Assembly (NCBI GenBank): GCA_050084515.1
Contig: CM114275.1
Coordinates: forward strand, 18,228,001 to 18,292,000
Origin: Blasia pusilla
Taxonomy: Eukaryota > Marchantiophyta > Marchantiopsida > Blasiales
Length of the DNA: 64,000 nucleotides
Direction of reading: 5' to 3'
Translations under genes and position numbers: made by a program
In this document: positions 11,155 through 20,215 of the stretch, in pieces
Layout of the letters: each line of letters opens with the position of its first letter
Position numbering within the stretch: position 1 is the first letter of the stretch
Notes under the pieces: model-generated
The model's input: only the letters and a program-made list of their open reading frames with translations
The model's database searches: none
What the model was told of the DNA's origin: nothing

Positions 11155-11289
11155 TGAGCTCGATGGCTCTGGGGACGGTAGAGGCATCGGTGAGGCGAGG
11201 AGAGTAGTATTTTGCATCCTTGGAGTAGATGGGATGTAATGGCTGAGCATGTGGAGTTGGTTGCTCATGCTGGTGGAGGAGTTATTTGC

Positions 11290-11600
11290 TCAGATGATGG
11301 TGTAGCTAAGGGTGTATCATCTTGTGAGGGGGTTGCGTAGCAGCCAATGGCATCGTCCTCTCCCTCTAGTATGCCAGTGGAGGAGACTTGGGAGTCGGAC
11401 AAGCTTGAAGTGGTTGATGGAGTCGGACAAGCTTACAGGGAAGCTTGCACGGTGGGCTCTTATCTTACAGGAGTATGACTTCCAGGTGGTACATAGACCT
11501 GGAGTTGCCAACCTTGATGCTGATGGGTTGAGTAGGAACCCATGTACTAGCCAAAAGGATACAACTGGGGCTAGATGGCATGGCGAGGTTGATGAGGAGA
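11290..11600 (+). pseudogene. RT deletion junction and RNase H remnant (B')
   Basis: At 11380-11391 the sequence reads GTGGAGGAGACTTGGGAG, the start of RT (compare METWE in copies D and I). It then jumps straight to SDKL...WLMESDKLTGKLARWALILQEYDFQVVHRPG, the end of RNase H. GAGTCGGACAAGCTT occurs twice (11392-11406 and 11420-11434) at the junction. The RT fingers/palm and most of RNase H are gone, so B' could only have moved with RT supplied in trans unless the deletion came after insertion. Confidence 0.75.
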
Positions 11601-11810
11601 TGGTGCCAGGTTGGCATGCATCCGCCTTTTTATGTTGGTTAGGAGTGGACTCTAGTATGGAGGACCACATGATATCTTACTCTAGTCAGAGGGTAGATGG
11701 CCAGCCTTCAGATCCTAAGGTTGGAGATGGTGGTACGGATCAGCGTGATATTCATGATGATGCGTTGGTGTTGGAGTTCCTACGGACCAGTAGGGTGCCA
11801 GGCATAGTGA

Positions 11811-12590
11811 GTGCCAAGGAGCGAGGTTCTTCAACACCCTAAGAGGTATCGATTGGAGGGAACACATATTCTGCGCATGTGGGAGGATGGTAGAGTACGA
11901 GTAGTGCCACATTTGGCTCAGAGAGAGCGCATTGTGCGACATGCCCATGAGGAGTTGGGACATTTTGGGGTAAAGCGTACGTATAGCTTACTCCTTGGCC
12001 AATATTGGTGGCGTGGCATGCATACTCAGGTGCAGCAGTTGGTGTCACGTTGTATGGTTTGTGACCGGGTGAGGGCATCATTTAATACCCCTACACCACA
12101 ATTACACCCCTTGCCTGTTATGGGGTTGGGTTACCGTTGGAGTGTGGACTTTGCGGGACCGTTACCGTTGACTGTATGACATCATCGCTATGTGTTGGTG
12201 ATGGTGGAGCACTTCTCCAAGTGGATTGAGTTGGTGGCATTACCGGACAAGGCAAGTGAGGGAACGGCGTATGCGTTTCTGGATAGAGTGCTTAGTCATT
12301 TTGGTGCACCGGTGAAGTCTTGACCGACCGAGGTCTGAGTTTGGGGTGACTTTCGGTCTTGTGTGACAAGGCGTTGATTGATCATCGGACCACGTCTCGA
12401 GATCATCCGAGGCGGATGGTTTGGCTGGCGTGTGGTTGAGGCGGTGAAGAGGGCATTGCGCAAGTATGGCCTCTGAAGGGCATCTTGGAGACAGGGATAT
12501 TCAGTTGCCATGGTTAGCCATGGGGTATAGGTTCAGTCGCCAAGCATCCTTGGCTTCCTTCTCACCTTATTTTCTGTTATAAGGCCGAGA
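11811..12590 (+). pseudogene. Integrase (B')
   Basis: The HHCC zinc-binding region is visible as HAHEELGHFGVKRTYSLL, WWRGMH and CMVCDRV (about 11940-12070). The first catalytic Asp is in WSVDFAGPLP (about 12140-12170), followed by a TGA stop. The VMVEHFSKWIELVALPDKAS segment follows in the same region as in copies D and I. Beyond 12310 the frame is broken. The second Asp and Glu area is degraded. Confidence 0.7.
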
Positions 12591-12597
12591 TCCAGAC

Positions 12598-13190
12598 TTG
12601 CCAGCAGCAATTTGTCGGGAGTCTAGTGAGGTGGTGGACCTTGATGACCCAGAGATGTGGATGAGGGTGTGTTCTCAGCGGGCGGAGCTCTTTTGGAGAG
12701 TTATGCCAACAGCCTTTGAGAATCTTGCCATTGCTCAACACAATGATACGTTGCGGTATGCAACCATTCGGGGTGGAGGTTATCGACCATCGATTCGTAG
12801 GTTCCATGTGGGGGACTATGTCTATTTGCAGCAGATTACCCCGACAACGTTGGATGTGACGGCAGGCCGCACTATTTTACGAGTGCGTGAGGTGTTAGCT
12901 TTTGGAGTTCTCATGTTGGAGGGTCGTGATGGAGTTGTTTGGAAGGACCATGTACGTAATTGTGCGCCATGTCATCTTCCAAATATGGATGGTACTGTTG
13001 ACCCAAGCTTAGCCATGATACGTGCTAGCTTGAGGTGCATGTTGTGTGGGTCCGTGGTAACGCGGCCCGTATGTTGGTGTGTGATCGGTGTTCTAGGGGT
13101 TGGCACATGATGTGTTTGACTCCACGTTTGGATGTTGTTCCTCTTTGGAAGGTGGGTTTGTCCTCGATGTACTTAGGAGAGGTAGATGAC
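12598..13190 (+). pseudogene. Integrase C-terminal SH3-like tail and broken PHD finger (B')
   Basis: The open frame 12598-13110 covers the end of integrase and a GPY/F- or SH3-like segment: VGDYVYLQQITPTTLDVTAG, then LRVREVLAFGVLMLEGRDG and VWKDHVRNCAPCHLPN. It continues into LRCMLCGS, the first Cys pair of the PHD finger. A frameshift after CMLCGSV scrambles the middle, but CSRGWHM is encoded in another frame near 13090-13112, so the PHD was present and later broken. Confidence 0.65.
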
Positions 13191-13312
13191 TTGATCTTTG
13201 CATGATATGGATTACAGATGTGCGACTAACGATGGGGCAACCTAGCTTTTGGCCTTCGATTCGGGCACCCAAGAAGGTGTATAGCATGTAGTAGATGTAT
13301 AGGGCTACCAGG

Positions 13313-13346
13313 AGTTAGAGGGACCTAACCGCCAATTAGGGGCGAG
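13313..13346 (+). promoter_or_regulatory. Conserved pre-PPT hairpin block and polypurine tract (B')
   Basis: GTTAGAGGGACCTAAC (a stem GTTAG/CTAAC) is followed by CGCCAATTAGGGGCGAG. The same block precedes the terminal repeat in copies B, D and L. TTAGGGGCG is the likely plus-strand primer. Inferred from position and conservation. Confidence 0.5.
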
Positions 13347-13347
13347 T

Positions 13348-13451
13348 TGTGGTACACTTGCGTTTGTGGATACTCTCGTCTATGTTATGTGTGTATGTGA
13401 GTATGGTATGTCGGCGATGTATGTTGTATGACGATGGGGATTCGCCACGCA
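13348..13451 (+). repeat. Terminal block a, first copy (B')
   Basis: A 104-bp block starting TGTGGTACAC directly after the polypurine tract. It is nearly identical to 13822-13925 and related to the 126-140-bp terminal repeats of B, D and E. It is separated from the second copy by block b. Confidence 0.7.
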
Positions 13452-13454
13452 ATT

Positions 13455-13819
13455 TGTCATGACCATACGGATTATGTCGTAGAGTATAGTCTTTGGTAGA
13501 GGCCATTCCTTATGTAGGACCGTAGTGGCTTGGTAGAGATGCGGTTCCATACATAGGGTTGGGGTTACTCACTTGGGGTGACTTTCCCAGTAGGGGCCCG
13601 CTCTTAGGTTGGAGGATATAAGGTGGCTTGCCCTCAAAGAACAATCAGTTCTTTGAGTTGAGCTATTGCGTTGGGAGTTAGCCTTGGTAGTGAGTAGAGC
13701 TCTTGGCTATGGTGTTTCCCGCAAGCTTCGACCTAGATTCTCCCATCGTGGAGTGGGTTTGGCTCGATTGTATGTGATTGTAAACGTGTTTTATGACAAT
13801 AGGTCTTTCACGGATTTCA
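13455..13819 (+). repeat. 3' terminal repeat (block b) of B'
   Basis: Partner of 5517-5883, again TGTCATGACC...GGATTTCA. GGATATAAGG near 13614 is a TATA candidate. It lies between the two 104-bp blocks. Confidence 0.7.
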
Positions 13820-13821
13820 GT

Positions 13822-13925
13822 TGTGGTACACTTGCGTTTGTGGATACTCTCGTCTATGTTATGTATGTATGTGAGTATGGTATGTCAGCGATGTATGTTG
13901 TATGATGATGGGGATTCGCACGACA
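13822..13925 (+). repeat. Terminal block a, second copy (B')
   Basis: Ends CACGACA flush with the resumed copy B sequence (TAGGGCC), so this is the right end of the insertion. The same terminal CGACA ends copies B, D and E. Confidence 0.7.
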
Positions 13926-14658
13926 TAGGGCCAATCAAGTGTTGAACGAGATAGCGGGTTAGTTGTATCTTGGTCCATGTTATTTTGGGAGATGATGCGG
14001 ATCTTGCAACATTTCCGAAGCATCAGTCTCATTCTCTCGCATATATTCTGGAGAATATGTTAATTTTGGACGATTTGAGGTCCCTCGTGGTGACGAGTGC
14101 AAATCATGTGCACGCATGGATCGGCCCGGCAGTGTTGTTGGATGCAGCAAGTGTAGGTTCATGACCACATTGTCCGCATCTTTGGTGGACCAACTTGGTG
14201 CCACTTGAGGTTTTATGGAGGCCGTATGCAAGAGTGGAGCACCCCTCTGATTTATTGGTGGATTCTATTCTGGATCGAGGTCGATCATAGGCAGTGAGTC
14301 ATGATGATTGACCTTCTTCGACTGTCGTCAATAGGATTGGCATGCCGCGAGCAGCCTTTCTCACATTGACGAGTTTTCCCGCTTCTTATGCATTCAAGGA
14401 GGCCAGGCGTGGCTTGGTTTGGGATTACTAGGTTCAACGGTTGGTGGAGCCCAACGTCGATGAGCAAGAGCAAGCGATGGGATTCCCCACAAGATTGACA
14501 TGAGAACCATCACTATGTGAGGCATCACCACGTCATGTCTTGGGTCAAACAATGGACCTCAACTACTTGACATGGATTTTCAGCTTAGGAGTCGCTGCAT
14601 AACGTCGTTTGAGGTTGCAACAAATTATAATTGTTGCGTTGATGAGCTCCAAGCCTAA
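13926..14658 (+). pseudogene. DNMT C-terminal part (copy B)
   Basis: Resumes the methyltransferase interrupted at 5516. LFWEMMRIL is encoded at about 13980, then the motif VI area (ENM, out of frame in places), WIGPAVLLDAASVGS (motif VIII start, followed by a TGA), VNRIGMPRA, FPASYAFKEAR, then motif X (DEQEQAMGF, HVLGQTMDLNYLTWIF) near 14460-14590. Several stops and frameshifts are present. It is closest by eye to copy E. It is cut at 14658 by the next insertion and linked to the RT section at 15926. Confidence 0.7.
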
Positions 14659-15925
14659 TGTGATACCCGCAATTTTGTACTTTTAAAAATTTAGAGCTTT
14701 TTATTTGAAGAAAACTTGTGTAGACGTAATGATTTTGGATATTATGTTTGTGTAGTAGAAGAATGAGTTATATTGAAAGAAATCACGAAGCTCCTAGGAA
14801 ATGGCAGAGAGGTGAAAAATCAAGGATTTTCCTTAGAGGAGATGGAAATGCAGTAACAAAGGCTAAAGACTAAGAGCGAAGACTAAGAGCGAAGCTTGGA
14901 AAAGACAATGAAGCCTTATTAAGAACCTGTTTATGAAGTGCTTTGCTCTTGAACAAAGCATGTTGAAGAAGAAGAGGAAGAAGTACTTCGCTCTTTATCA
15001 AAGTACAAAGCACGAAGAACGAAACCCCTAGAATAGAAGCAAAGAATGGAGCGCTTCGTCTTCAGTTCAAGAGAAAGAGCTTCGTCCTCAAAGGAAGCAA
15101 AAGAGGTCTAGACTTCGCAGCGAAGCGAAGCCAAGACTCGGAGTGATTTCAAGCGACACACCGTTAGAACAGTTAGACTAGGAAGAGGCGCGACTTTTTG
15201 TATCAAATAGGAAGTTAGTATAGTTACGCTCAACGGATCCACAGGGATCATAGGAAAAGAAAAGAGCACCATAGATCTAGGTAGTTACAAATTTTGAAGA
15301 GACACCATATTTCTCAAGAACGCTTCGAATCCTTAGAACCACTCCTACTTCGGAAAATATTTAAGAGGCATGAAAGTAGCTATCCTCATCATTCTTTTAC
15401 AAAATCTTTATGTTGTAGGAATGGTCCGAGCAAGGGAGTAGTACCCTCTCACGCTTGTATACACTTTTGAAGCTTTCGCATTCTTGATGGAGTAGTAAAG
15501 TACTCATTTCTTCATGATGATGTGCGATGCATATGTTTGAGTATTCTCATTGGGTCTACAGAGTGAAGAGTGAATCAGGAGAACCCTTCTCATCAATAGA
15601 ATAATCAACACAGAGTTGTAAAAAATCCATTCGACAGAGAGTAGCCTGCCTAGACGGATTGAGTTCCGAAAGTAGGAGAAGAAAGCTTCTTATTGAGATC
15701 TTTGTGAGGTTCTTTGATGTTGAGTGAAGATCTACGTGAGCGTGATTTCAACTCCACTTGAGAGAATAGAGGAAAGAAATCTTGGTACTAAGAGAGATCT
15801 GAAGACATTGATAAGTCATTGAATTTGAATTATATACACTTAACAACTATTACAAGATGAACGACATCTTGACCTCTCTTTCCACATAATCATGATCCTC
15901 CTCGGAGTACCTCTTTTACATTACA
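14659..15925 (+). mobile_element. Solo LTR with target-site duplication in copy B
   Basis: Begins TGTGATACCC and ends TTACA, 1267 bp. It is flanked by CCTAA (14654-14658) and CCTAC (15926-15930), a 5-bp duplication with one change; uninterrupted copy E has CCTACCGAG here. The interior is AT-rich with GAAG/CTTC-rich repeats such as AGAGCGAAG (14870-15130). No domain is visible. Strand is assumed from the TGTGATACCC start. Distinct from the 40-1308 LTR by eye. Confidence 0.75.
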
Positions 15926-16230
15926 CCTACCGAGACGGTTAATGCAGTGGCTGGGGCCAAGACCCAAGGAGATGGACATACCATGGGTGATCGAGATAGA
16001 CACTCTTGAACTTCTTGGGAGGTGTTGCAGGTACGCAAGGAGACGATAGCCACAACATCAAGCGCAGTTTTGGGTACTACACGTGGAGGAGATCCGATTT
16101 TATAGGGTGTTGTAGGAGAGCTGTCAAGTCCTGCTGTTTGAGACGGGGTTGCACCATGGCAACCATCGACACCCGCATCAGAGAGTCCTACGATGGACAC
16201 TTCGGAGCCAAATATGGGCCTTGAGTTGAC
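15926..16230 (+). pseudogene. DNMT-RT linker (copy B)
   Basis: Continues the frame after the methyltransferase (compare PTETVKQWLG and TLGLLGMF in copy E, 40252-40400, minus). It leads into the RT start at about 16230. No recognisable domain; probably a spacer or cleavage region of the polyprotein. Confidence 0.5.
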
Positions 16231-17058
16231 AAGAGGAGAGCGGCGCCGGATACATCAGTTCCTTAGGAGTTATCGGAGTTTTTTTGCATTTAGTATGCAT
16301 GATTAGGGCAGAGTGAAGGATTCATGCATCCGCATTGAGTTGTCGAGTGACACGCTGATCTTTCGACGATCCTATAGGTACATTGACATGGAGAGGGCTG
16401 TGATTAAAAGTAGGAGCCAGGACTTGGTTGGAGCAAGTTTAGTAGAGATGTAGCATGGAGAGTATGCATTTGCCACTATCATGCCCGCTAAGAAGGATGT
16501 GCATGGCAATTGGAAGTATATGCAGATGTTTGGAGATTAACTACCTATCAATCCGCACACCAAGTCCTATAGGTATGCCATGCCCACCCCTGAGGAGATC
16601 TTTGATGCTATGGGGCATGCAAAGGTCTTCAGTTTGCTAGATCTTTGAGCCGGATACCATCAACTACCTATCAGATTTGAGGACAGGCAGAAGACGGTAT
16701 TTTGGGCCATCGATCCTCATGGGAAGGATTGTTTGTACTAGAGGCGGTTGTTATCATTTGGGTTAAAGAAAGTCCGGACTGAGTTTTAGAGGATCATGGA
16801 TAGAATCTTGGCATGTCTGAATTTTGCTACGTGTTATATTGATGATATCGTAGTCTTTAGGGCCACCGTTGATGAGCATGAGCGAATTCTGGAGGAGGTG
16901 TTTCAACGATTGCAATTACGTGGGCTGAAGCTACATCCAAGCAAGTGTAGGTTCTTCTACGACCAGATTGAATACCTGGGTCATATGATATACCGAGGGG
17001 ACCATGATGTGTAGCAAACAAAGGTAGAGGCTATTTCACGCATTCCACGCCCTACAGA
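16231..17058 (+). pseudogene. Reverse transcriptase (copy B)
   Basis: Recognisable RT blocks in order: RRRIHQFLRSYRSFF, LSSDTLIFRRSYRYIDMERAV, EYAFATIMPAKKDVHGNWKY, the ADRYAMPTPEEIF-type segment, GxDPHGKDCLY (then TAG for Gln), LLSFGLKKVRTEF, CYIDDIVVFRATVDEHE (active-site YIDD at 16845-16856) and YLGHMIY. The open piece 16796-17014 carries the active site. Stops at 16739-16741 and elsewhere kill it. It would copy element RNA into DNA. Confidence 0.75.
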
Positions 17059-17059
17059 T

Positions 17060-17644
17060 TTGAGTCGAGTTTGTGCATTCATGGGATTGGCAAACTTCTA
17101 TCGATGGTACATCAAGGGTTTCAGTTCGATTGCGAAGCCACTAACCTTGCTGACCAAGGTGGATCAGAAGTGGCATTGGGGACATGAGCAAGAGAGAGCA
17201 TTTCAACTGCTCGAGGACAGATTGACGTTTGCGCCCATATTGAGGAGATTGATTAGGGTGCGTCCTTTCCAATTGCATACCGATTGGAGCATGTTGGGGC
17301 TTGGATTGGTGCTCACCCAACATGACGATGATGGTAGAGAGTTCATGATGGCTTGCGCTAGTCACTCGAACAACGCTGTAGAGACAAAGTATAACTCGTA
17401 TGAGGGTGAGAGCTTGGCTGTAGTGTGGGTTGTTGCACATTTCAGGTGTTGTCTGTTCGACAATCCCTTTAGCATCATAAGAAATCATCAGCCACTTACG
17501 TGGTTGATGGAGTCCGATAAGCTTACAGGGAAGCTTGCGAGGTGGGCTCTTTTGTTGCAGGAGTATAACTTCCACGTGGTGCATAGACCACGGGCGCTCA
17601 ACCAAGATGCAGATGGTATGAGCCATAACCCATGCCAAAGTTAA
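17060..17644 (+). pseudogene. RT thumb and RNase H (copy B)
   Basis: Open frame of 194 codons: MSRVCAFMGLANFYRWYIKGFS (thumb), FQLLEDRLTFAPIL, then RNase H with HTDWSMLGLGLVLTQ (first catalytic Asp), SYEGESLAVVWVVAHFRCCLF (Glu region) and HRPRALNQDADGMSHNPC (final Asp region). It is one of the least damaged polyprotein segments in the window. It would degrade the RNA strand during reverse transcription. Confidence 0.75.
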
Positions 17645-17700
17645 TGAGATGCGACTGGAGCTCGTTGGCATGGAGAGAGTGATGAGGAGTTGGTGCCGAG

Positions 17701-18780
17701 ATGGCACGCGTATGCCTATTGGGGCTTTTGGCTATGGAGAGCCAGATTGCTGAGACTTCGATGGCGAGGTCTGATGGAGAGTCCTCAAAACCAGAGGCCC
17801 ATGAGGAGACCACATGTGGCCAAGATATTCACGAAAATGGAGTAGTCTTGGAGTACCTATGTATTAGCAGCGTCGCGAGCATAGTCGCTGCTAGAGAGTT
17901 GGATCCGATCCTACAGCGAGCAAGACGGTTCCGGTGGGAGGGAACATCGCAGACATATATTGCGAATGTGGGAGGATGATAGAGTACGTCTGGTGCCTCA
18001 TCCCTCACAGAGAGCACGTTTGGTGCATCATGCCTACGAGGCGTTGGGTCATTTTGGAGTGAAGCGACATACAACTTGCTCCAGATACAATATTGGTGGC
18101 GAGGCATGCAGACTAATGTTCAGCAATTTGTTTCGAGGAGCATGGTATGTGATCGAGTTTGAGCATCATTCAATGCTTTGACTCCACACTTGCATCCACT
18201 TCCAATCATGGGTTTAGGGTATAGATAGAGTTTGGATTTTGCATGACCTTTTCCTTTGACAGAGCGCCATAATTGTTATGTGTTGGTGATGGTCGAGCAC
18301 ATCTCAAAGTGGATAGAGTTGGTTACATTTCCTAACAAAGCGAGTGAGGGAGTAGCGTATGCCTTCCAAGATCAAGTGTTGAGTCATTACGACACACAAG
18401 TTGAGGTGTTGACAGACCAGGATACAAAGTTTTGCGGGGAGTTTCAGGCCTTGAACGATCAGGCGCTGATCGATCAGCGTACCACTTTGCGAGATCATCA
18501 TGAGGCGTATGGACTAGCGGAGAGGATTGTGCAGACGGTCAAGAGAGTTTACGCAAGTCTGGCTTGCAACGAGGTCACCAAGTAGATTGGGACCTCTTGT
18601 TGCCTTGGTTGCCGATGGGATACAGATTCAGCATGCAAGCATCCTTAGCGTCTTTCTCACCATACTTGCTACTTTATGGCCGAGAGCCAGATTTACATAT
18701 GGCCATTCTTTGAGATGTTGGTGAGGTGTTGAACCGTGATGACCCTGATGTATGGATGCGAGCATGTTCTTAGAGGGCCG
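17701..18780 (+). pseudogene. Integrase (copy B)
   Basis: Zinc-binding and core parts, split over frames. LRMWEDDRVRLVPHPSQRARLVHHAYEALGHFGVK is spread over about 17955-18070, IGGEACRLMF and YVLVMVEHISKWIELVTF over about 18080-18330, and the second catalytic Asp lies in VLTDQDTKFCGEF (about 18405-18440). Later blocks MGYRFSMQASLASFSPYLLLYGREPD are out of frame around 18610-18690. It would insert the cDNA into the genome. Confidence 0.65.
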
Positions 18781-18944
18781 AGTTGTTTGAGAGAGTGATG
18801 CCCATGGTGTTTGAGAACTTGGCGATTCCACAACATCGGGATACGTATGGATATGCGACTATTCCGGGAGGTGGTTATCGACCTACTATCTGGAGGTTTC
18901 ATTAGGGAGACTATGTCTACTTGCAGTAGACAGCACCCACGACG

Positions 18945-19280
18945 TTGGATGTGACTACAAGGCGCACCATCTTGAGAGTGCGTGAGGTTTTTCCATCTCA
19001 TGTTCTCATATTGGAGGGACGCAATGGTATGGTTTGGAAGGACCATGTGTGTAACTGTGCGCCATATTATCTTCCGAACATTGACGTTACAATTGATACG
19101 AGCTTAGCAATAGTTCCTACAGGCTTGCGGTGTATGTTGTGTGGTTCTGCCCATGGTACAGCCACTATCCTAGTCTGTGATGGGTGTTCGAGAGGATGGC
19201 ATATGGCATGTTTGATGCCACCTCTCACTAGGGTTCCTCATGGACGATGGATGTGTCCCAGATGTATAAAGGGTATGTAG
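18945..19280 (+). CDS. SH3-like integrase tail with intact PHD finger (copy B)
   Basis: The 111-codon open frame holds the best PHD finger of the family. Residues 1-45 form the GPY/F- or SH3-like tail (ILRVREVFPSHVLILEGRNG, then VWKDHVCNCAP). The PHD zinc ligands are all present: C63, C66, C78, C81, H86, C89, C104 and C107 (C4-H-C3), with the conserved Trp two residues before the last Cys pair (W102). The frame ends 230 bp before the terminal repeat, so this is the C-terminus of the polyprotein. PHD fingers bind H3 N-terminal tails; here it probably steers integrase (inference). It sits where chromoviruses have a chromodomain. Confidence 0.8.
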   Translation: MDVTTRRTILRVREVFPSHVLILEGRNGMVWKDHVCNCAPYYLPNIDVTIDTSLAIVPTGLRCMLCGSAHGTATILVCDGCSRGWHMACLMPPLTRVPHGRWMCPRCIKGM

Positions 19281-19417
19281 CTCTAGATTCTGACTTGTGT
19301 CTATGAAATGGATGACGAGAAGGTGACTAACAATAGGGCCACATGAGCACCCGGCCTTCTTACTCTTAGCGTCCGAGAGATGTATGTCATGGTAGGTGGG
19401 AATAGATTGCTATCTTG

Positions 19418-19511
19418 AGTTAGAGGGACCTAACCACCAGTTAGGGGGGTGATTGGAGATATTTTGGCACTTCTTGGTTAGAGGGATCTAACCACCAATT
19501 AGGGGGGCGAT
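19418..19511 (+). repeat. 57-bp tandem duplication of the polypurine tract region (copy B)
   Basis: Two successive units, each with GTTAGAGGGAYCTAACCACC, then TTAGGGGGG and the first bases of the terminal repeat (GGAGATATTTTGG). The hairpin block, polypurine tract and LTR start were thus duplicated together, perhaps by slippage during reverse transcription. Confidence 0.65.
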
Positions 19512-19637
19512 TGGAGATATTTTGGTACTTCTTGTCTTATTGTTTGGATGCCATGAGTTAGCATGGGATCGTGCGTGTTTATGTGTAGGTTCGGTGAGAG
19601 TGATTTTTGTCGTGTAGCGATGTGTATGCTCACGACA
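19512..19637 (+). repeat. 3' terminal repeat of copy B (block a only)
   Basis: 126 bp from TGGAGATATT to CACGACA, directly after the polypurine tract. After it the sequence switches at once to minus-strand RNase H of fragment H. Confidence 0.6.
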
Positions 19638-20215
19638 CACCCCCTAATAGGTCTCCTCAATACAGGCGTCGACGTCAATTCGTCCTTGAGTAGTTGAAAT
19701 GCTCTCTTGTGCTCATCCTCTTAGTGCTACTTGTAATCCACCTTGGTGAATAAGGTTAGTGGCTTTGCAATCAAACAATAACCCTTGACGTATCGTTGAT
19801 AAAAATTCACCAGTACCTCAAATGTGCAAACTTGACTCACATCTATAGGGCATGGAATGCATGAGATAGCCTCTACCTTTGTCTTCTAGACACCAAGACC
19901 AAATGGGTAGATCGTATGACCTAAGTACTCAATCTGGTCGTAGAAGAACTTGCACTTGCCCAACTAGATAAATTCGGAGCCCATGTTACTGTAATCGTCA
20001 AAACATCGCCTCCAAATGTTGCTCATGCTTCTCGAGTATGGTTTTGATAACTACAATGTCATCAAAATCCGGACTTCTCAAGATCCTATCCAAAATTGTC
20101 TGAAACTCTTAAAGGGGCATTCTTTAACCCAAATGCTAAGAATTTCCAATGGTACAAACAATCCTTTCCCAGAAAATTGTTGGATCGAGCTTGAAAATAA
20201 GTAAGGAAAATATCT
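19638..20215 (-). pseudogene. Fragment H: RT and RNase H start of another family copy
   Basis: Read on the minus strand it gives NNFLGKDCLYHWKFLAFGLKNAPL, DDIVVIKTILEKHEQHLE (the Tyr-Ile of the active site is lost), FFYDQIEYLGHTIY, then thumb and early RNase H. It stops at 19638, exactly where copy B ends, implying that B split H. The 5' side meets decayed chromovirus sequence at about 20215. Confidence 0.65.

Larger units (their letters stand above)
5517..13925 (+). mobile_element. Copy B': nearly full-length DNMT-PHD element inserted in copy B
   Basis: Inserted in the methyltransferase of copy B. The left flank ends ...TTAGG and the right flank begins TAGGG, while uninterrupted copy E has a single TTAGGGCC, so TAGG (or TTAGG) is the target duplication. 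A 366-bp direct repeat (5517-5883 and 13455-13819, about 95% identical by eye) brackets the coding region. Domains run gag, CCHC, protease, DNMT, RNase H remnant, integrase, SH3-like tail and PHD. The RT is missing. The left end begins TGTCATG and the right end is CACGACA, imperfect inverted termini. Similar LTRs suggest it is the youngest family member here. Confidence 0.75.
4188..19637 (+). mobile_element. Copy B: DNMT-PHD gypsy element, nested host of other insertions
   Basis: Plus-strand copy whose pieces line up in family order once two insertions are removed: gag-protease linker, protease and DNMT motifs I-IV (4188-5516), then DNMT motif VI onward (13926-14658), then linker, RT, RNase H, integrase, SH3-like tail and PHD finger (15926-19280), polypurine tract and a short terminal repeat ending CACGACA at 19637. 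The left end is cut by copy A. At the right edge, minus-strand fragment H resumes at once, so B probably landed inside H. Frames are interrupted by stops, but the PHD segment is fully open. Confidence 0.75.

Noticed and set aside
13455-13925. A conventional 471-bp 3' LTR (b plus a) for B'
   Set aside because: Attractive because both ends are TG...CA and flush with TAGG, but the 5' partner lacks block a and the polypurine tract lies before an extra a, so I left the LTR boundary open.
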